From positions 1 through 64,000 of the forward strand of contig CAYXVF010000022.1 in the NCBI GenBank assembly GCA_964468125.1: 64,000 bases of DNA, in the 5' to 3' direction. Positions 1 through 8,298 of this stretch are shown in pieces (position 1 is the first letter of the stretch; each line of letters starts with the position of its first letter). A model generated the notes under the pieces. That model was not told the origin of the DNA. It saw only the letters and a list, made by a program, of their open reading frames with translations, and did not search any database. The translations under genes and the position numbers were made by a program. This DNA comes from CAYXVF01 sp964468125 (GTDB lineage Bacteria; Myxococcota; XYA12-FULL-58-9; CAYXVF01).

Positions 1-93
1 GCGAGCCAGTTGTCTCACAACTCTGTCGCTGCGCTGCCGATAAGCTGTGCAACGGGCCACTCTTCTGACGGTCTGCCGCGAGTAAAGCGCAGC

Positions 94-1098
94 ATGAACT
101 CTATCCTTCCAGGCGCCAGTGCCTTGCACACCGCTGGCGGCTCTGGCGCCTCCGAGCGCGAGGAGCGTCCCCCGGTCGAGTTTGCCCCGGGGCAGCCGGA
201 CCCCTTTTCCCATGAGCGCCGCACAAACGGGAGCGACGGTCCCGTCCTCGACACCGACAAACGACGCTCGGTGGTTGAGCTGCCCAGCGAGCTTCTCGAC
301 AGCTACGGGGTGAAACCGGGGGAGCGCGCATTTGCTAACTTCTATCACGAGCCCGCTGACTCGCCTTTCTGGGTGGCTCGCTATCGAATTGAAGCCCTCG
401 AGCGCGTCTACTTGCAGAGTGTCGTTCCTCCCTTGGGGCGCGGATATGCCCACGCGCAGCTCCGATTTGATTTCGCCGACGGGCAAGGCCCGGTACTGGT
501 TCCCCAAGATCGCAGTGCGGGTGGTCCTGAGAAGCGAGTCGACAAGGTCGTTTACTCGCTCGAAACGGGTTGGCCCCGAGGCGAGAGCTTCCAAAAAGGA
601 CGGGCCAAACGAGGGGGGGCCAAAAAGATTCACCGCATGACCTCGCTGGACTGGGTGCACCGCTTCCACGGGAGAGCCTTGACTGGCGGCTTGCAGTCTA
701 TGCTTCACGGGACGCTCAATGCACTGGGACTCACTGCGTTGGCGGCCCGCGTCCCCAAGCCCAGAGAAACGGTCAGACAATTTGAGCTCACCGGCTTGAG
801 CGATCACGAAAAGCGCGCGCTATTCGAATACTTTATCGACCGCGGAACCTGGGAGGGAGAGTCGGTCCCGTTTTCTTTGCTGCAAGACAATTGTCGTCGT
901 GCGGTTTTCGACGGTCTCGAAGCCGCTCGTCCCTACAGCGGCGCGTTGACTCATCTGGCCAGCGCGAGGCACGGGGCGCAGGTCGCGATGGAAAGCGCAG
1001 CGCGGACGCGACGACTCGGAGTTGAGAACCGACCCACGCTGCACCAGGAATTCCAGAACCGACAGCGGTTGGCGCTTCAACCTGTCGATCCTAAATGA
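94..1098 (+). CDS. Hypothetical protein with an Asn-Cys motif (weak DUF4105 resemblance)
   Basis: I do not recognise this protein with confidence. The first ~60 residues are polar and Pro/Ser/Gly-rich, probably disordered, and there is no signal peptide. The rest is a mixed alpha/beta domain with a basic stretch around residues 160-185. A C-terminal segment (SLLQDNCRRAVFDGLEA, Cys about residue 267) loosely resembles the NC motif of DUF4105/Lnb-type domains; that is inference. The frame stays open to the window edge and also has a TTG at 10, so the true start could lie upstream; I chose the ATG at 94. The next gene begins 20 bases after the stop on the same strand, so the two probably form a transcription unit. 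Confidence 0.55.
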   Translation: MNSILPGASALHTAGGSGASEREERPPVEFAPGQPDPFSHERRTNGSDGPVLDTDKRRSVVELPSELLDSYGVKPGERAFANFYHEPADSPFWVARYRIEALERVYLQSVVPPLGRGYAHAQLRFDFADGQGPVLVPQDRSAGGPEKRVDKVVYSLETGWPRGESFQKGRAKRGGAKKIHRMTSLDWVHRFHGRALTGGLQSMLHGTLNALGLTALAARVPKPRETVRQFELTGLSDHEKRALFEYFIDRGTWEGESVPFSLLQDNCRRAVFDGLEAARPYSGALTHLASARHGAQVAMESAARTRRLGVENRPTLHQEFQNRQRLALQPVDPK

Positions 1099-1117
1099 GG
1101 CCGGAGACATTTGCGTC

Positions 1118-2266
1118 ATGAGCACCACAGCGTCTGCGGGATCCGCAAGCTCGACTGCGCTGCCCCAGTGGGCCGCCAAATGGGATGATCCGGAACGGGT
1201 CGCCAAGGAGCTACCTGGCAAGCTCGTTCACCTGTCGGAGCGCGGCACGCTGCCAGTCTATGGCGTCGACCGAAACGCTTCCGTACTCACGGTTGGAGCT
1301 GCGGGACTTCGCCTGGCGCTCGACCCTGCCTTGATGCAGGGTGCAGCGGTCTGTGTCGATAGCGGACGTAAACTCGGTTCCGTCGCGGTCATGGAGCAGG
1401 CACCGTCACTGACGCGTCCCATGATCTTCGGCGCGCTCGCGTCCTTGGTGGGTCAGGTGAAACACACCCCGCCGAACACGATCCTCCCCAGCACCCTGAA
1501 GCTCGATCTGCCAAAGAACACGCGTGAGCTGAGCCTCCCCATGAAGCGTTTTGCCCTCGAGCTCGCGCTGCTCGGCTGCTCGCACGACATCGAAAGCGTG
1601 TGTCGAGAGCTCGAGTCCAAGGGCTATCCGGAAGCTAGGGTCGTGGAGCACGATGACGCTCGTGCCTTAGTGGCCGTGCACCCAGACCAGCGTTCGATCC
1701 TGGTGAGCTTTCGTCCGGCCATGAACTTGAACCTGCTGCTCTTCGCCATCGATCGAAAGACGGTGAGCTCGAACGGCGAGAAGATGCCACGCGGAGTGCA
1801 CGACTATGTTTCGAGAATCAAAGGTGAGCTCGACCGCACCGTGCTCGATCTCCAGAGTCGATACCCCGAGGCGGATCTCGTGGTGGCGGCGGGAAGCCTG
1901 GGCGGGGGGGCGGCCATACAGTGGCTGTCCCGGGGGTTCATGGACGGTACCTTGGATCCGGATCGAGTGGCCCATCTCGGCTTGTTCGCCGCCATTGGCG
2001 GAGTGAGCCGGGAGCGAGTAGACGAGATGAGGGCTCTTCTGAAAGGACGGCTCGAGGTGTCTATTGGCAATGGAGATTGGATCGCTTACCGCTTTGGCGC
2101 ACGTTCCTACGGCCAGTCCATCACCGAGATCGGGGCGGAGAAACGCAAGGTTTTAGAGGCGCACGACATCGAATTCATGCTCGCCGAGCTCGGGGACGTG
2201 GTCGAACGAGCGGAAACAGAGCTCAGCGCCCTGTCCCGACGGGCGTGGCATAGCGCCCGTGGATGA
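1118..2266 (+). CDS. Putative class 3 lipase-like alpha/beta hydrolase
   Basis: A 382-residue protein of uncertain function. Its second half follows the layout of class 3 lipases: a strand ILVSFRPA, a helix starting VHDYVSRIKGELD, then a nucleophile-elbow-like AAGSLGGGAAIQWL with Ser about residue 260. The catalytic Asp and His cannot be assigned by eye. There is no signal peptide; the N-terminus is Ser/Thr/Ala-rich. The open frame extends upstream to 1022, but that part overlaps the preceding gene, so the ATG at 1118 is preferred. It probably shares a transcript with the upstream hypothetical gene. If a lipase, it would be cytoplasmic or exported by a non-Sec route; it could also be an inactive relative. 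Confidence 0.55.
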   Translation: MSTTASAGSASSTALPQWAAKWDDPERVAKELPGKLVHLSERGTLPVYGVDRNASVLTVGAAGLRLALDPALMQGAAVCVDSGRKLGSVAVMEQAPSLTRPMIFGALASLVGQVKHTPPNTILPSTLKLDLPKNTRELSLPMKRFALELALLGCSHDIESVCRELESKGYPEARVVEHDDARALVAVHPDQRSILVSFRPAMNLNLLLFAIDRKTVSSNGEKMPRGVHDYVSRIKGELDRTVLDLQSRYPEADLVVAAGSLGGGAAIQWLSRGFMDGTLDPDRVAHLGLFAAIGGVSRERVDEMRALLKGRLEVSIGNGDWIAYRFGARSYGQSITEIGAEKRKVLEAHDIEFMLAELGDVVERAETELSALSRRAWHSARG

Positions 2267-2435
2267 GTCTGGGCCTTAGGATCCAAACTCGCGCAGCAAC
2301 CGAAAGATCTACTCGGTGTCGCTCGCAAAGAATGACCTCCGGCTCGAGCTCCCGGCCTATCTCCAAGCCTGACCGCCACCGGTTGTCACCAAAGGGTCAC
2401 GGAAGCCACCTCGCTTTCGTGTAAGGCTCGCTGCC

Positions 2436-3692
2436 ATGGAGTACGGCTACCTTCTTCTCGGCCTCGCCGCCCTCGGCGCGGTCTTCATGGCGTTCAACAA
2501 CGGCGCGAACGACGTCGCCAACTCCTTCGCCTCGGCGGTGGGTGCCAAAGCGATCAGCATGAAGCAGGCGGTGCTGATCGCCGGCCTCATGAATCTGATC
2601 GGTGCCGTGCTGATCGGAGGAAACGTCTCCGCAAAGCTCATCACCGGCGTTCTGAACCCGTCGGAGTTTGGGGACACGAACGCCTACGTGGTGGCCATGT
2701 TTTCCGTCCTCCTCGCCGCCGGCACCTTCGTTCTGCTCTCGACGCTCACGAAGGTCCCGGTGAGCTCGAGCCATGCGATCGTGGGGAGCCTCATCGGCGC
2801 GAGCGTGGTTGCTGGAGGTCCGGAAACCGTCAACTGGGGTGTGCTCACCGGTATCGTCGCCTCCTGGTTCGTGTCGCCGATTCTCGCCGGCGCTCTCGCC
2901 TACGGCCTCTACACCTTCATCGAAAAGGGCATTCTCGGCGAAGACGGTGATGAAGACATGATGGAGCGCGTGCGCTTCTTCCTCCCCTACATCATCGCGA
3001 TCACGATCGCGGTGTTTGTGCTGATCTTGATGAAGGGGTCGGTCCTCGCGGCCTATCGGCCGAGCAGCCTTTGGGAATACGGCTTCTTTCTCGGCGTGCT
3101 CCTGCCCTATGCGACGCTCGCCAGTCAGGGGCTTCTCCGAACGGCTACGCTGAAGATGCAGAACAACCGAGAGTCGGCGGAGCTCATCTTTCGGCGCCTG
3201 CAGGTGGGTACGTCGAGCTACGTCGCCTTCGCCCATGGCGCGAACGACGTCGCGAATTCGATCAGTCCGGTGTTCGCGGTCTATCTCGTAGTGCAGAGCG
3301 GCGCACTGCCGACGGAAGAGCTCGTCGGAAGCACGGGCGTACCCCTCTGGATTTTGGTGCTCGGCGGCGGGGGTATCGCGCTCGGGATCGGCTTGCTCGG
3401 ACACCGGGTGATCGAAACGCTGAGCGAGAAGATCACCCAGCTCGACAACTTCAAGGGCTTCTCCATCGACTTTTCGGCGGCCACGACGGTCGTCGGGGCG
3501 TCGCTCCTCGGCCTGCCGGTCAGCTCGACCCACGCCGCCACCGGCGCGATCGTCGGCACCGGCGTACGCGAGGGCAAGGGCTTCGACTTCAAGGTGCTCG
3601 GCAAGATCGTCGCTGCCTGGGTGATCACCGTGCCCGTCGCCGCGGGCTTCACCGTGATGCTTTACCTGACCCTCGCTGCGGTGTTCGTCTGA
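2436..3692 (+). CDS. pit: PiT-family inorganic phosphate transporter
   Basis: An inner-membrane low-affinity phosphate permease, driven by proton or sodium symport in characterised PiT proteins. The two inverted-repeat signatures of the PHO-4 family are both clear: GANDVANSFASAVGAKA near residues 23-40 and HGANDVANSISPV near 266-279. About ten hydrophobic segments are spread over 418 residues, the usual length for bacterial members. A more polar loop lies around residues 165-180. No PhoU-like gene is adjacent, unlike many PiT operons. The ATG at 2436 begins directly with a membrane segment, as the family does. Confidence 0.93.
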   Translation: MEYGYLLLGLAALGAVFMAFNNGANDVANSFASAVGAKAISMKQAVLIAGLMNLIGAVLIGGNVSAKLITGVLNPSEFGDTNAYVVAMFSVLLAAGTFVLLSTLTKVPVSSSHAIVGSLIGASVVAGGPETVNWGVLTGIVASWFVSPILAGALAYGLYTFIEKGILGEDGDEDMMERVRFFLPYIIAITIAVFVLILMKGSVLAAYRPSSLWEYGFFLGVLLPYATLASQGLLRTATLKMQNNRESAELIFRRLQVGTSSYVAFAHGANDVANSISPVFAVYLVVQSGALPTEELVGSTGVPLWILVLGGGGIALGIGLLGHRVIETLSEKITQLDNFKGFSIDFSAATTVVGASLLGLPVSSTHAATGAIVGTGVREGKGFDFKVLGKIVAAWVITVPVAAGFTVMLYLTLAAVFV

Positions 3693-3715
3693 GCCGCAGA
3701 AAGGCGGGCGAGCCC

Positions 3716-4102
3716 ATGGGGATTCGATACATTCCGCGCGGCTGGAAGTACGAGCTCACTGAAGACTACGTGCACCCGAGACGTCCGATCTCAGGCTTTG
3801 AAGCGGTCACTGGCTCCATCACCCGGGACGATGGTGTAGTTCTCGTGTCGCTCACGAGTGGAAAGCTCGAGGTCTTTTCCGGCTATGCCTGGGACGGACC
3901 GAGTGGCCCCACTCGCGACTCGAAAGACTCCAGGGCGAGCAAACCGCGCCCTAGCTCGAGCTCGCGACTGCTTTCTGATCGGACTTGGCTCGAACGTCTT
4001 CGAGCATCCGGCGAATCGTTTCTTGCGTGCGATCTCGAAGCTCGCTCACCGCGTCGGCCGCACCGAGCTCCGGGTCGGGGAATCGGGGTGCGCCGATCGT
4101 GA
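3716..4102 (+). pseudogene. Truncated DUF1353-like gene
   Basis: The first ~65 codons read as the N-terminal part of a DUF1353-like protein: GIRYIPRGWKYELTEDY, then FSGYAWDGPSGPT, which in intact relatives is followed by an Asp-x-Lys segment and a conserved His-Asp region. Here homology fades after RDSKDSRAS (about 3930), and the frame runs on into the antisense of plsC, giving basic Arg/Pro-rich sequence. The 3' half therefore seems to be missing and the gene is probably a remnant. It starts 23 bases after pit on the same strand. Family recognition is from memory of the GYAWDGPSGP motif. Confidence 0.55.
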
Positions 4103-4796
4103 CGGTCACCGGCCGCGGGCCCTCGCGGATCGACGAACCCGTGTCCACCGCGTCCCGGGACATCAGAGTGAAGGTGCCATCGAGCGCAACCGGTACGATG
4201 GGCTTACCCGTGTTCACCGCGGCCTGGAAGGCTCCCTTCTTGAAGGCGCGCAGCTTGCCGTCTCGGGTTCGCGTCCCCTCGGGAAAGACGAGGAGCGGGT
4301 AGTCCGCCCGAAGGACCGACTCGAAGGCCGTGGTGACTGCGAGCGCCGCATCCTTGCCCTTGCCGCGGTCGACGGGGACGTGACCGGCCAGGCGCAGGTG
4401 CCAACCGAGGAACGGGACATTCATCAGCGACCGCTTCGCCGCCCATTTAAAGTCCCCGGGCAGCGATGCGCCGAGCACGAGAATGTCGAGCATGCTCTCG
4501 TGATTGCTCGCGTAGACGAAGCCGCCGTCCACAACGTTCTCTTGGCCACTCACGCGAATGTCGATCCGGAGGCCGCGCGCCGACGACACGCTCCACCGCC
4601 GTGCGGACCAAGTCGATGCGGCACCGCCGGTCAGCGGCCCGAGGGTGACCGACACGAGGCCAAAACCCATTGTCCGCACGCTGAACGGGACCCACTGCTG
4701 GAGCCACTGCATGCGCTCGGCCCAGCTCATGTTGCGGCCATCGCAAAGGATGCCCCACTCAGTGCGCGCCCATTCGAGGGTCTTCTTCAAACCCAT
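3951..4796 (-). CDS. plsC: 1-acyl-sn-glycerol-3-phosphate acyltransferase (PlsC family)
   Basis: Transfers an acyl chain to lysophosphatidic acid to make phosphatidic acid at the inner face of the cytoplasmic membrane. The acyltransferase motifs are intact: NHESMLD (His99, Asp104), FPEGTRTRDGKLRAFKKGAF (residues 171-190, motif III) and a PIVPVAL motif IV. A hydrophobic stretch near residues 35-60 fits membrane association. At 281 residues it is slightly longer than E. coli PlsC because of an N-terminal extension and a charged C-terminal tail. Its 3' end overlaps the truncated DUF1353 frame on the opposite strand. Confidence 0.93.
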   Translation of the reverse strand: MGLKKTLEWARTEWGILCDGRNMSWAERMQWLQQWVPFSVRTMGFGLVSVTLGPLTGGAASTWSARRWSVSSARGLRIDIRVSGQENVVDGGFVYASNHESMLDILVLGASLPGDFKWAAKRSLMNVPFLGWHLRLAGHVPVDRGKGKDAALAVTTAFESVLRADYPLLVFPEGTRTRDGKLRAFKKGAFQAAVNTGKPIVPVALDGTFTLMSRDAVDTGSSIREGPRPVTVTIGAPRFPDPELGAADAVSELRDRTQETIRRMLEDVRAKSDQKAVASSS

Positions 4797-4991
4797 ACAG
4801 GCCTACATAGCATTGTCGACTTCGTCTGAAAATCCACTGCGGAGAACCCGATTTGCCGCTCGGTTCGCCTCGTCCTTCGCACGAGACATCGCCTCTGTGT
4901 CCCTGCGAATCCTCGAGCGCCGCGTCGACGCCTACATCGCCGAGAAGCGCGAAGAATGAGGTTGAGTGTCAGAAGCTGAGAACACCGGATC

Positions 4992-5387
4992 CTATACTGC
5001 CTTGAACCCTTCGGTGCGGTGTAGTTTCTTGTCGAACGTGAAAACGGGGCTTGCCCCAGCCAGCTCACCCTCTCGCCGGATCAGGAAGTCAGCGAGATCA
5101 CCTTTGCGCGTAAGGTATGCCGCGAGCGCGTCCAGCACGCCATCCCGATCGCTCACTCGAAAACCCGATGTCGTGATGAGGGACTCGAGCGCCTGCGCAA
5201 TTTCTTCCCGACCCAAGTCGTAGACGCGCTCCATTACCCAAACGGACTCCGCCAAGACGATTGTCGCGACGAATACGGGCTCACTGGCTGCTTGCGCATC
5301 GGACAACCGTTTCTTCGCTTTCGCTGTTTGGCGTGGGTCGTCCTCGACCAGGAATCGAACGAGAACGTTTGTATCGATCGCGATCAT
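4992..5387 (-). CDS. vapC: PIN-domain ribonuclease toxin (VapC-like)
   Basis: A 131-residue PIN-domain protein, the expected toxin half of a type II toxin-antitoxin pair; such proteins cleave RNA using Mg2+. The acidic active-site residues are visible: Asp5 in IAIDTNVLVRF, Glu47 in LAESVW, Asp97/Asp100 in KGDLADFLI and Asp119 in FTFDKKL. The open frame extends upstream to 5429 but that would overlap the antitoxin; the ATG at 5387 leaves 4 bases after the antitoxin stop and begins in the canonical way. The antitoxin gene lies immediately upstream in the same operon. Confidence 0.88.
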   Translation of the reverse strand: MIAIDTNVLVRFLVEDDPRQTAKAKKRLSDAQAASEPVFVATIVLAESVWVMERVYDLGREEIAQALESLITTSGFRVSDRDGVLDALAAYLTRKGDLADFLIRREGELAGASPVFTFDKKLHRTEGFKAV

Positions 5388-5391
5388 GAGA

Positions 5392-5637
5392 CTAGTCGAA
5401 CTCGCTGGCAGCTCGCTCGCGAAGGGCACGGTCCATCTCTTCGACCGTCACGCCACGCCTCTTCGGCTTGAGTATTCCGCAAAGCTCGTCCAGCGAAGTC
5501 GAGTCTCTCCGCATCTCTATGACCCCATCTTCGCGCAGTTCCACGTGAAGACGGTCGCCCGCATCGAGCTCCAACGCTTCGCGGATCGCCTTCGGCAGGG
5601 TCAGCTGCCCTTTGGACGTTAGCGTGGTTTCAGGCAC
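5392..5637 (-). CDS. vapB: AbrB-family antitoxin (VapB-like)
   Basis: An 81-residue antitoxin expected to bind and neutralise the downstream PIN toxin and to repress its own operon. The N-terminal swapped-hairpin AbrB/MazE domain is clear: TTLTSKGQLTLPKAIREAL followed by AGDRLHVELREDG. The C-terminal ~40 residues are charged and probably form the toxin-binding segment. The start is a GTG at 5637, chosen because a strong Shine-Dalgarno sequence (AAGGAGG) lies just upstream. That ribosome site sits in one arm of an inverted repeat, which suggests autoregulation. Confidence 0.87.
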   Translation of the reverse strand: MPETTLTSKGQLTLPKAIREALELDAGDRLHVELREDGVIEMRRDSTSLDELCGILKPKRRGVTVEEMDRALRERAASEFD

Positions 5638-5645
5638 AGGAGATC

Positions 5646-5666
5646 CTCCTTACGAAGAGTAAGGAG
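5646..5666. promoter_or_regulatory. Inverted repeat upstream of the vapBC pair (candidate operator)
   Basis: Perfect 8-base arms, CTCCTTAC at 5646-5653 and GTAAGGAG at 5659-5666, flank a 5-base spacer, 9 bases upstream of the GTG of the AbrB antitoxin. AbrB/MazE-type antitoxins commonly bind palindromes at their own promoters. One arm includes the antitoxin's Shine-Dalgarno sequence, so protein binding or an RNA hairpin could both block translation. The operator role is inferred. Confidence 0.55.
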
Positions 5667-5683
5667 TTTGTCGCGGGGCGTCA

Positions 5684-6361
5684 ATGGCAAACAAACGTGC
5701 TCGCCTGGTCCGAGAAGCACGGTCTTCAGGCCTGCCTGGAATGACGCGCCCTGAGCCATTCGGGCGGAACCACCGGGACGTCGTCGCCGATAAGGTGACC
5801 ATGCAGGTCACGAAACACGAGCGCGCAGATGTGCTCAGCTTTGAGCAACTCGCCGCTCTTCACGAGCGCGATTCGCACCTCGAGTTCGATCCCGCCACGC
5901 GACGCGTCGACTGGCTCGCTACCTTCGAAAACAACCTCTACGCCCTCCGACTCGGCAAGGCGGCGCAGTCGCTCTACAGCTTCGTCGCCGGGCGCGCACC
6001 CAAAACGCCGGAGGCCGTCTCCGCCGGGGCCGTGGCGGCGCTCGAATCCCGAATCGCGCTCGACGCAGCTGGAGACCGCGGGAGTAGAGCGCTCGACGCC
6101 ATCAAGAACAGCGACGACGGCAAGACCCTCCTCGCCCTGCAAGGCGAGACCTACCGCCGACCGGAGCTGGCGCAGGTGGCGCTCACACCCTTCGGCGGCC
6201 GAGGCGTTGCGACCTTGCACCTCACCGACGGCGGTTTTTACTGGAACGTCCCGCCGCAGGGTCGCGGCACACCGGAGACCTTCTTACTCATGAAACACAT
6301 GAACGCGACCGTCGACCCAGAGCAGGTCGCGTCGGCGATAAAGCGCACAATTTCGATTTAA
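5684..6361 (+). CDS. Hypothetical protein
   Basis: A protein of up to 225 residues that I do not recognise. No signal peptide or membrane segment is visible. The N-terminal ~40 residues are basic; the ATG codons at 5741 (MTRPEPF) and 5801 (MQVTKHER) are also plausible starts, and none has a strong ribosome-binding site. The conserved-looking core is helical (SFEQLAALHERDSHLEF) and ends with a strand-rich segment, GVATLHLTDGGFYWNV. It is transcribed divergently from the toxin-antitoxin pair. Its composition resembles the next hypothetical gene, but no homology between them is apparent. Confidence 0.5.
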   Translation: MANKRARLVREARSSGLPGMTRPEPFGRNHRDVVADKVTMQVTKHERADVLSFEQLAALHERDSHLEFDPATRRVDWLATFENNLYALRLGKAAQSLYSFVAGRAPKTPEAVSAGAVAALESRIALDAAGDRGSRALDAIKNSDDGKTLLALQGETYRRPELAQVALTPFGGRGVATLHLTDGGFYWNVPPQGRGTPETFLLMKHMNATVDPEQVASAIKRTISI

Positions 6362-6529
6362 CGCCTACTCGTCACCAAATTCAGTGGTCGATCGAAACGG
6401 CGCCCGCCTGTGTGCCATTGAGCGTTAGCGTCGTGAGCAGCAAGCTCCATAGACGTCGAATGTGCGGTCGATAGCACGAGAACGCCATCGAGCCGAAACA
6501 CTCCGGCGACGCCTGCCGATACCGCGTCC

Positions 6530-7417
6530 ATGAGCCACCCTTCTATCGCTATTGGCGGTTTCCGAACCGTTCGCCCCGCTGACCTCGAATCTCCATCGCC
6601 CGCGACCGCGCTGCCTGTCGCCGATGCCCGCGAGCCGGCACCACCCAGTGGCGCCCCACATCTCCCGGCGTTCGACCCGCTCGCGCCCCGCCAGCGGGGG
6701 TACGTGGTTCCGCCACGCCCTGCGATCATCCTGGCCCCCCAGGAGGGCAACCCGTGGGCGGGACTCTTGAACGACGACCTCGGTATTCGCATCGACGAGT
6801 ACGCGCAACGCGACACCGCCCAACTCAAGGCGTTCTTTCCGCCCCGCTACGCGCGCATCGTCGCGCAGCACGTAGATCGCATGTTCGAGGAAGGTTGGGC
6901 CGACCAGCTCAACCCGGTAGGGCTGTTTCACGGCCACCTATTGCTGCAACGCGAGCTGCCCGAAGGGTTCGACTCGCTGGACGCGCTCATCGATCACACC
7001 GAGCTCTTCCTCTATCACACCGCCGAGAACACCGGCCGCTGGCGCGCGCAGAGCGATCGACCGCTCGCCGAACGCACGCCCCGGTCGATCATCGGGCGCC
7101 GTGACGGCACCGCCTTTCCCGCGATCGAGATGATGCCGGACGGTTTCTCGAGCGTCGGTTACGACGGTTTTGGCACCCTCGGATTCGACGACATCGAAGA
7201 AACCGATCCGCAGCGCTTTCATCAGCAGGAGCGCGGCAACGAGCCTCCGCTGCAAAGCAACGATCACACCTGGGATGTCTCGCTGCAGTTCTACATTCGC
7301 CCCGACCCCAACGGGCGCTTCACCGTAGAAGGTCAGCGCTACGACATCTACGTGAAGGGAGAGCCCGACGAGACGGGCTGCGGCGGCTGCCCCGTATGCG
7401 CGCGCTCCTGCGAGTGA
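6530..7417 (+). CDS. Hypothetical protein with Pro-rich N-terminus and C-terminal Cys cluster
   Basis: A 295-residue protein of unknown function. Residues 1-75 are Pro/Ala-rich and likely disordered; there is no signal peptide. The core has aromatic and acidic segments (LFHGHLLLQRELPEGFDSL; SNDHTWDVSLQFYI) that may form a beta fold. The last residues, GCGGCPVCARSCE, hold five Cys in a CxxCxxC-like arrangement that could bind metal or form disulfides. The 3' end overlaps the start of the next gene by 22 bases, so the two are probably translationally coupled. Confidence 0.55.
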   Translation: MSHPSIAIGGFRTVRPADLESPSPATALPVADAREPAPPSGAPHLPAFDPLAPRQRGYVVPPRPAIILAPQEGNPWAGLLNDDLGIRIDEYAQRDTAQLKAFFPPRYARIVAQHVDRMFEEGWADQLNPVGLFHGHLLLQRELPEGFDSLDALIDHTELFLYHTAENTGRWRAQSDRPLAERTPRSIIGRRDGTAFPAIEMMPDGFSSVGYDGFGTLGFDDIEETDPQRFHQQERGNEPPLQSNDHTWDVSLQFYIRPDPNGRFTVEGQRYDIYVKGEPDETGCGGCPVCARSCE

Positions 7418-8298
7418 ACCCGCAGGGCAGCGGCACGGTGCTCCAAGAACGCCTTTCCGCGCGCACCGCCAGCGACGAAGTCTTCACCGCCGAATTTGGC
7501 GTGCAGGCAGAGCTACCGCGCTGGATTTTGAGTGGCGAGCGACGGGTCCAGGAAAGCTTTGACGGTCATCGCGTGTTGACCACCCGCTGGTTGGCAGAAA
7601 AACCTCGGGGCACGTTGATCCTGTTCCAAGGCCGCGGGGAGAGCGCCTATCGCTGGGAAGCGACTACCCGCTACTTCGCAAAGGTACAAAACCTCAACGT
7701 GATCACCCTCGACTGGCCGGGGCAAGGCTTCTCCGGTCGCTTCGCCGACGGCAACGCGCACCACGTGGATGTCGAGGGCTTGGTCGAGCACGGACGTCAC
7801 TTTCTCGAAGAGCTCGATCGACGTGGCGAGCTCGTGAGACCCGTCACCCTCCACGGCTATTCGATGGGCGGCCTCGTGGCGGCGCGCGGCGGCGAACGAG
7901 AAGCAGCCTGGGGCATGAGTGACTACCTGGCCAAATTCTTCGAGCACGGTCCTCGCGAGGCCACCGACGACGCAACATGGCTCCGCCGGCAGAAGAAGGC
8001 CGCCCGGCGACTGCCGTCGATGAACGTGGGTGGAGCGTCTTGGGGGTTCCTCAGGAGCAGTGCGAAGCTGATCGACCACATCGCTGACCATGCGAGCACG
8101 ATCCGGATTCCCACCCTCGTGATTTCCGGCGAACGCGACCGCGTGGTGAGCAACGAATCTCACCGAACGATCGCCGCTAGAATCCCCGGCGCGCAGTCGC
8201 TCCTGATCCCGGGAGCAAAACACGCGGCCCACATCGACACCAAAGCGCAACGCCGAGCCTACGTGGACGCGGTGAGTGCCTTCACCGCTCGCGCGTGA
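7396..8298 (+). CDS. Alpha/beta hydrolase, lysophospholipase (PldB) family
   Basis: A serine hydrolase related to lysophospholipase L2 and monoacylglycerol lipase. It shows LILFQGRGES, the oxyanion/strand motif DWPGQGFSGR, the nucleophile elbow GYSMGG (Ser156), an Asp in ISGERDRVV and a His in GAKHAAHI, so a triad is present. Compared with its relative at the end of this window, ~45 residues seem to be missing just after the nucleophile, including the strand that normally reads LxLSAPM. The reading frame stays open, so this may be a diverged or inactive enzyme. It overlaps the upstream gene by 22 bases and nth, on the opposite strand, by 17. Confidence 0.8.
   Translation: MRALLRVNPQGSGTVLQERLSARTASDEVFTAEFGVQAELPRWILSGERRVQESFDGHRVLTTRWLAEKPRGTLILFQGRGESAYRWEATTRYFAKVQNLNVITLDWPGQGFSGRFADGNAHHVDVEGLVEHGRHFLEELDRRGELVRPVTLHGYSMGGLVAARGGEREAAWGMSDYLAKFFEHGPREATDDATWLRRQKKAARRLPSMNVGGASWGFLRSSAKLIDHIADHASTIRIPTLVISGERDRVVSNESHRTIAARIPGAQSLLIPGAKHAAHIDTKAQRRAYVDAVSAFTARA

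Noticed and set aside
2397..3533. Long minus-strand open frame opposite the phosphate transporter
   Set aside because: Charged Arg/Glu/His-rich translation with no domain; it is the antisense of pit, a common artefact in GC-rich DNA.
4797..4991. Possible small plus-strand ORF ending AYIAEKREE before the vapBC pair
   Set aside because: It could read as ~48 residues from a TTG, but there is no ribosome site or known family; more likely intergenic sequence.
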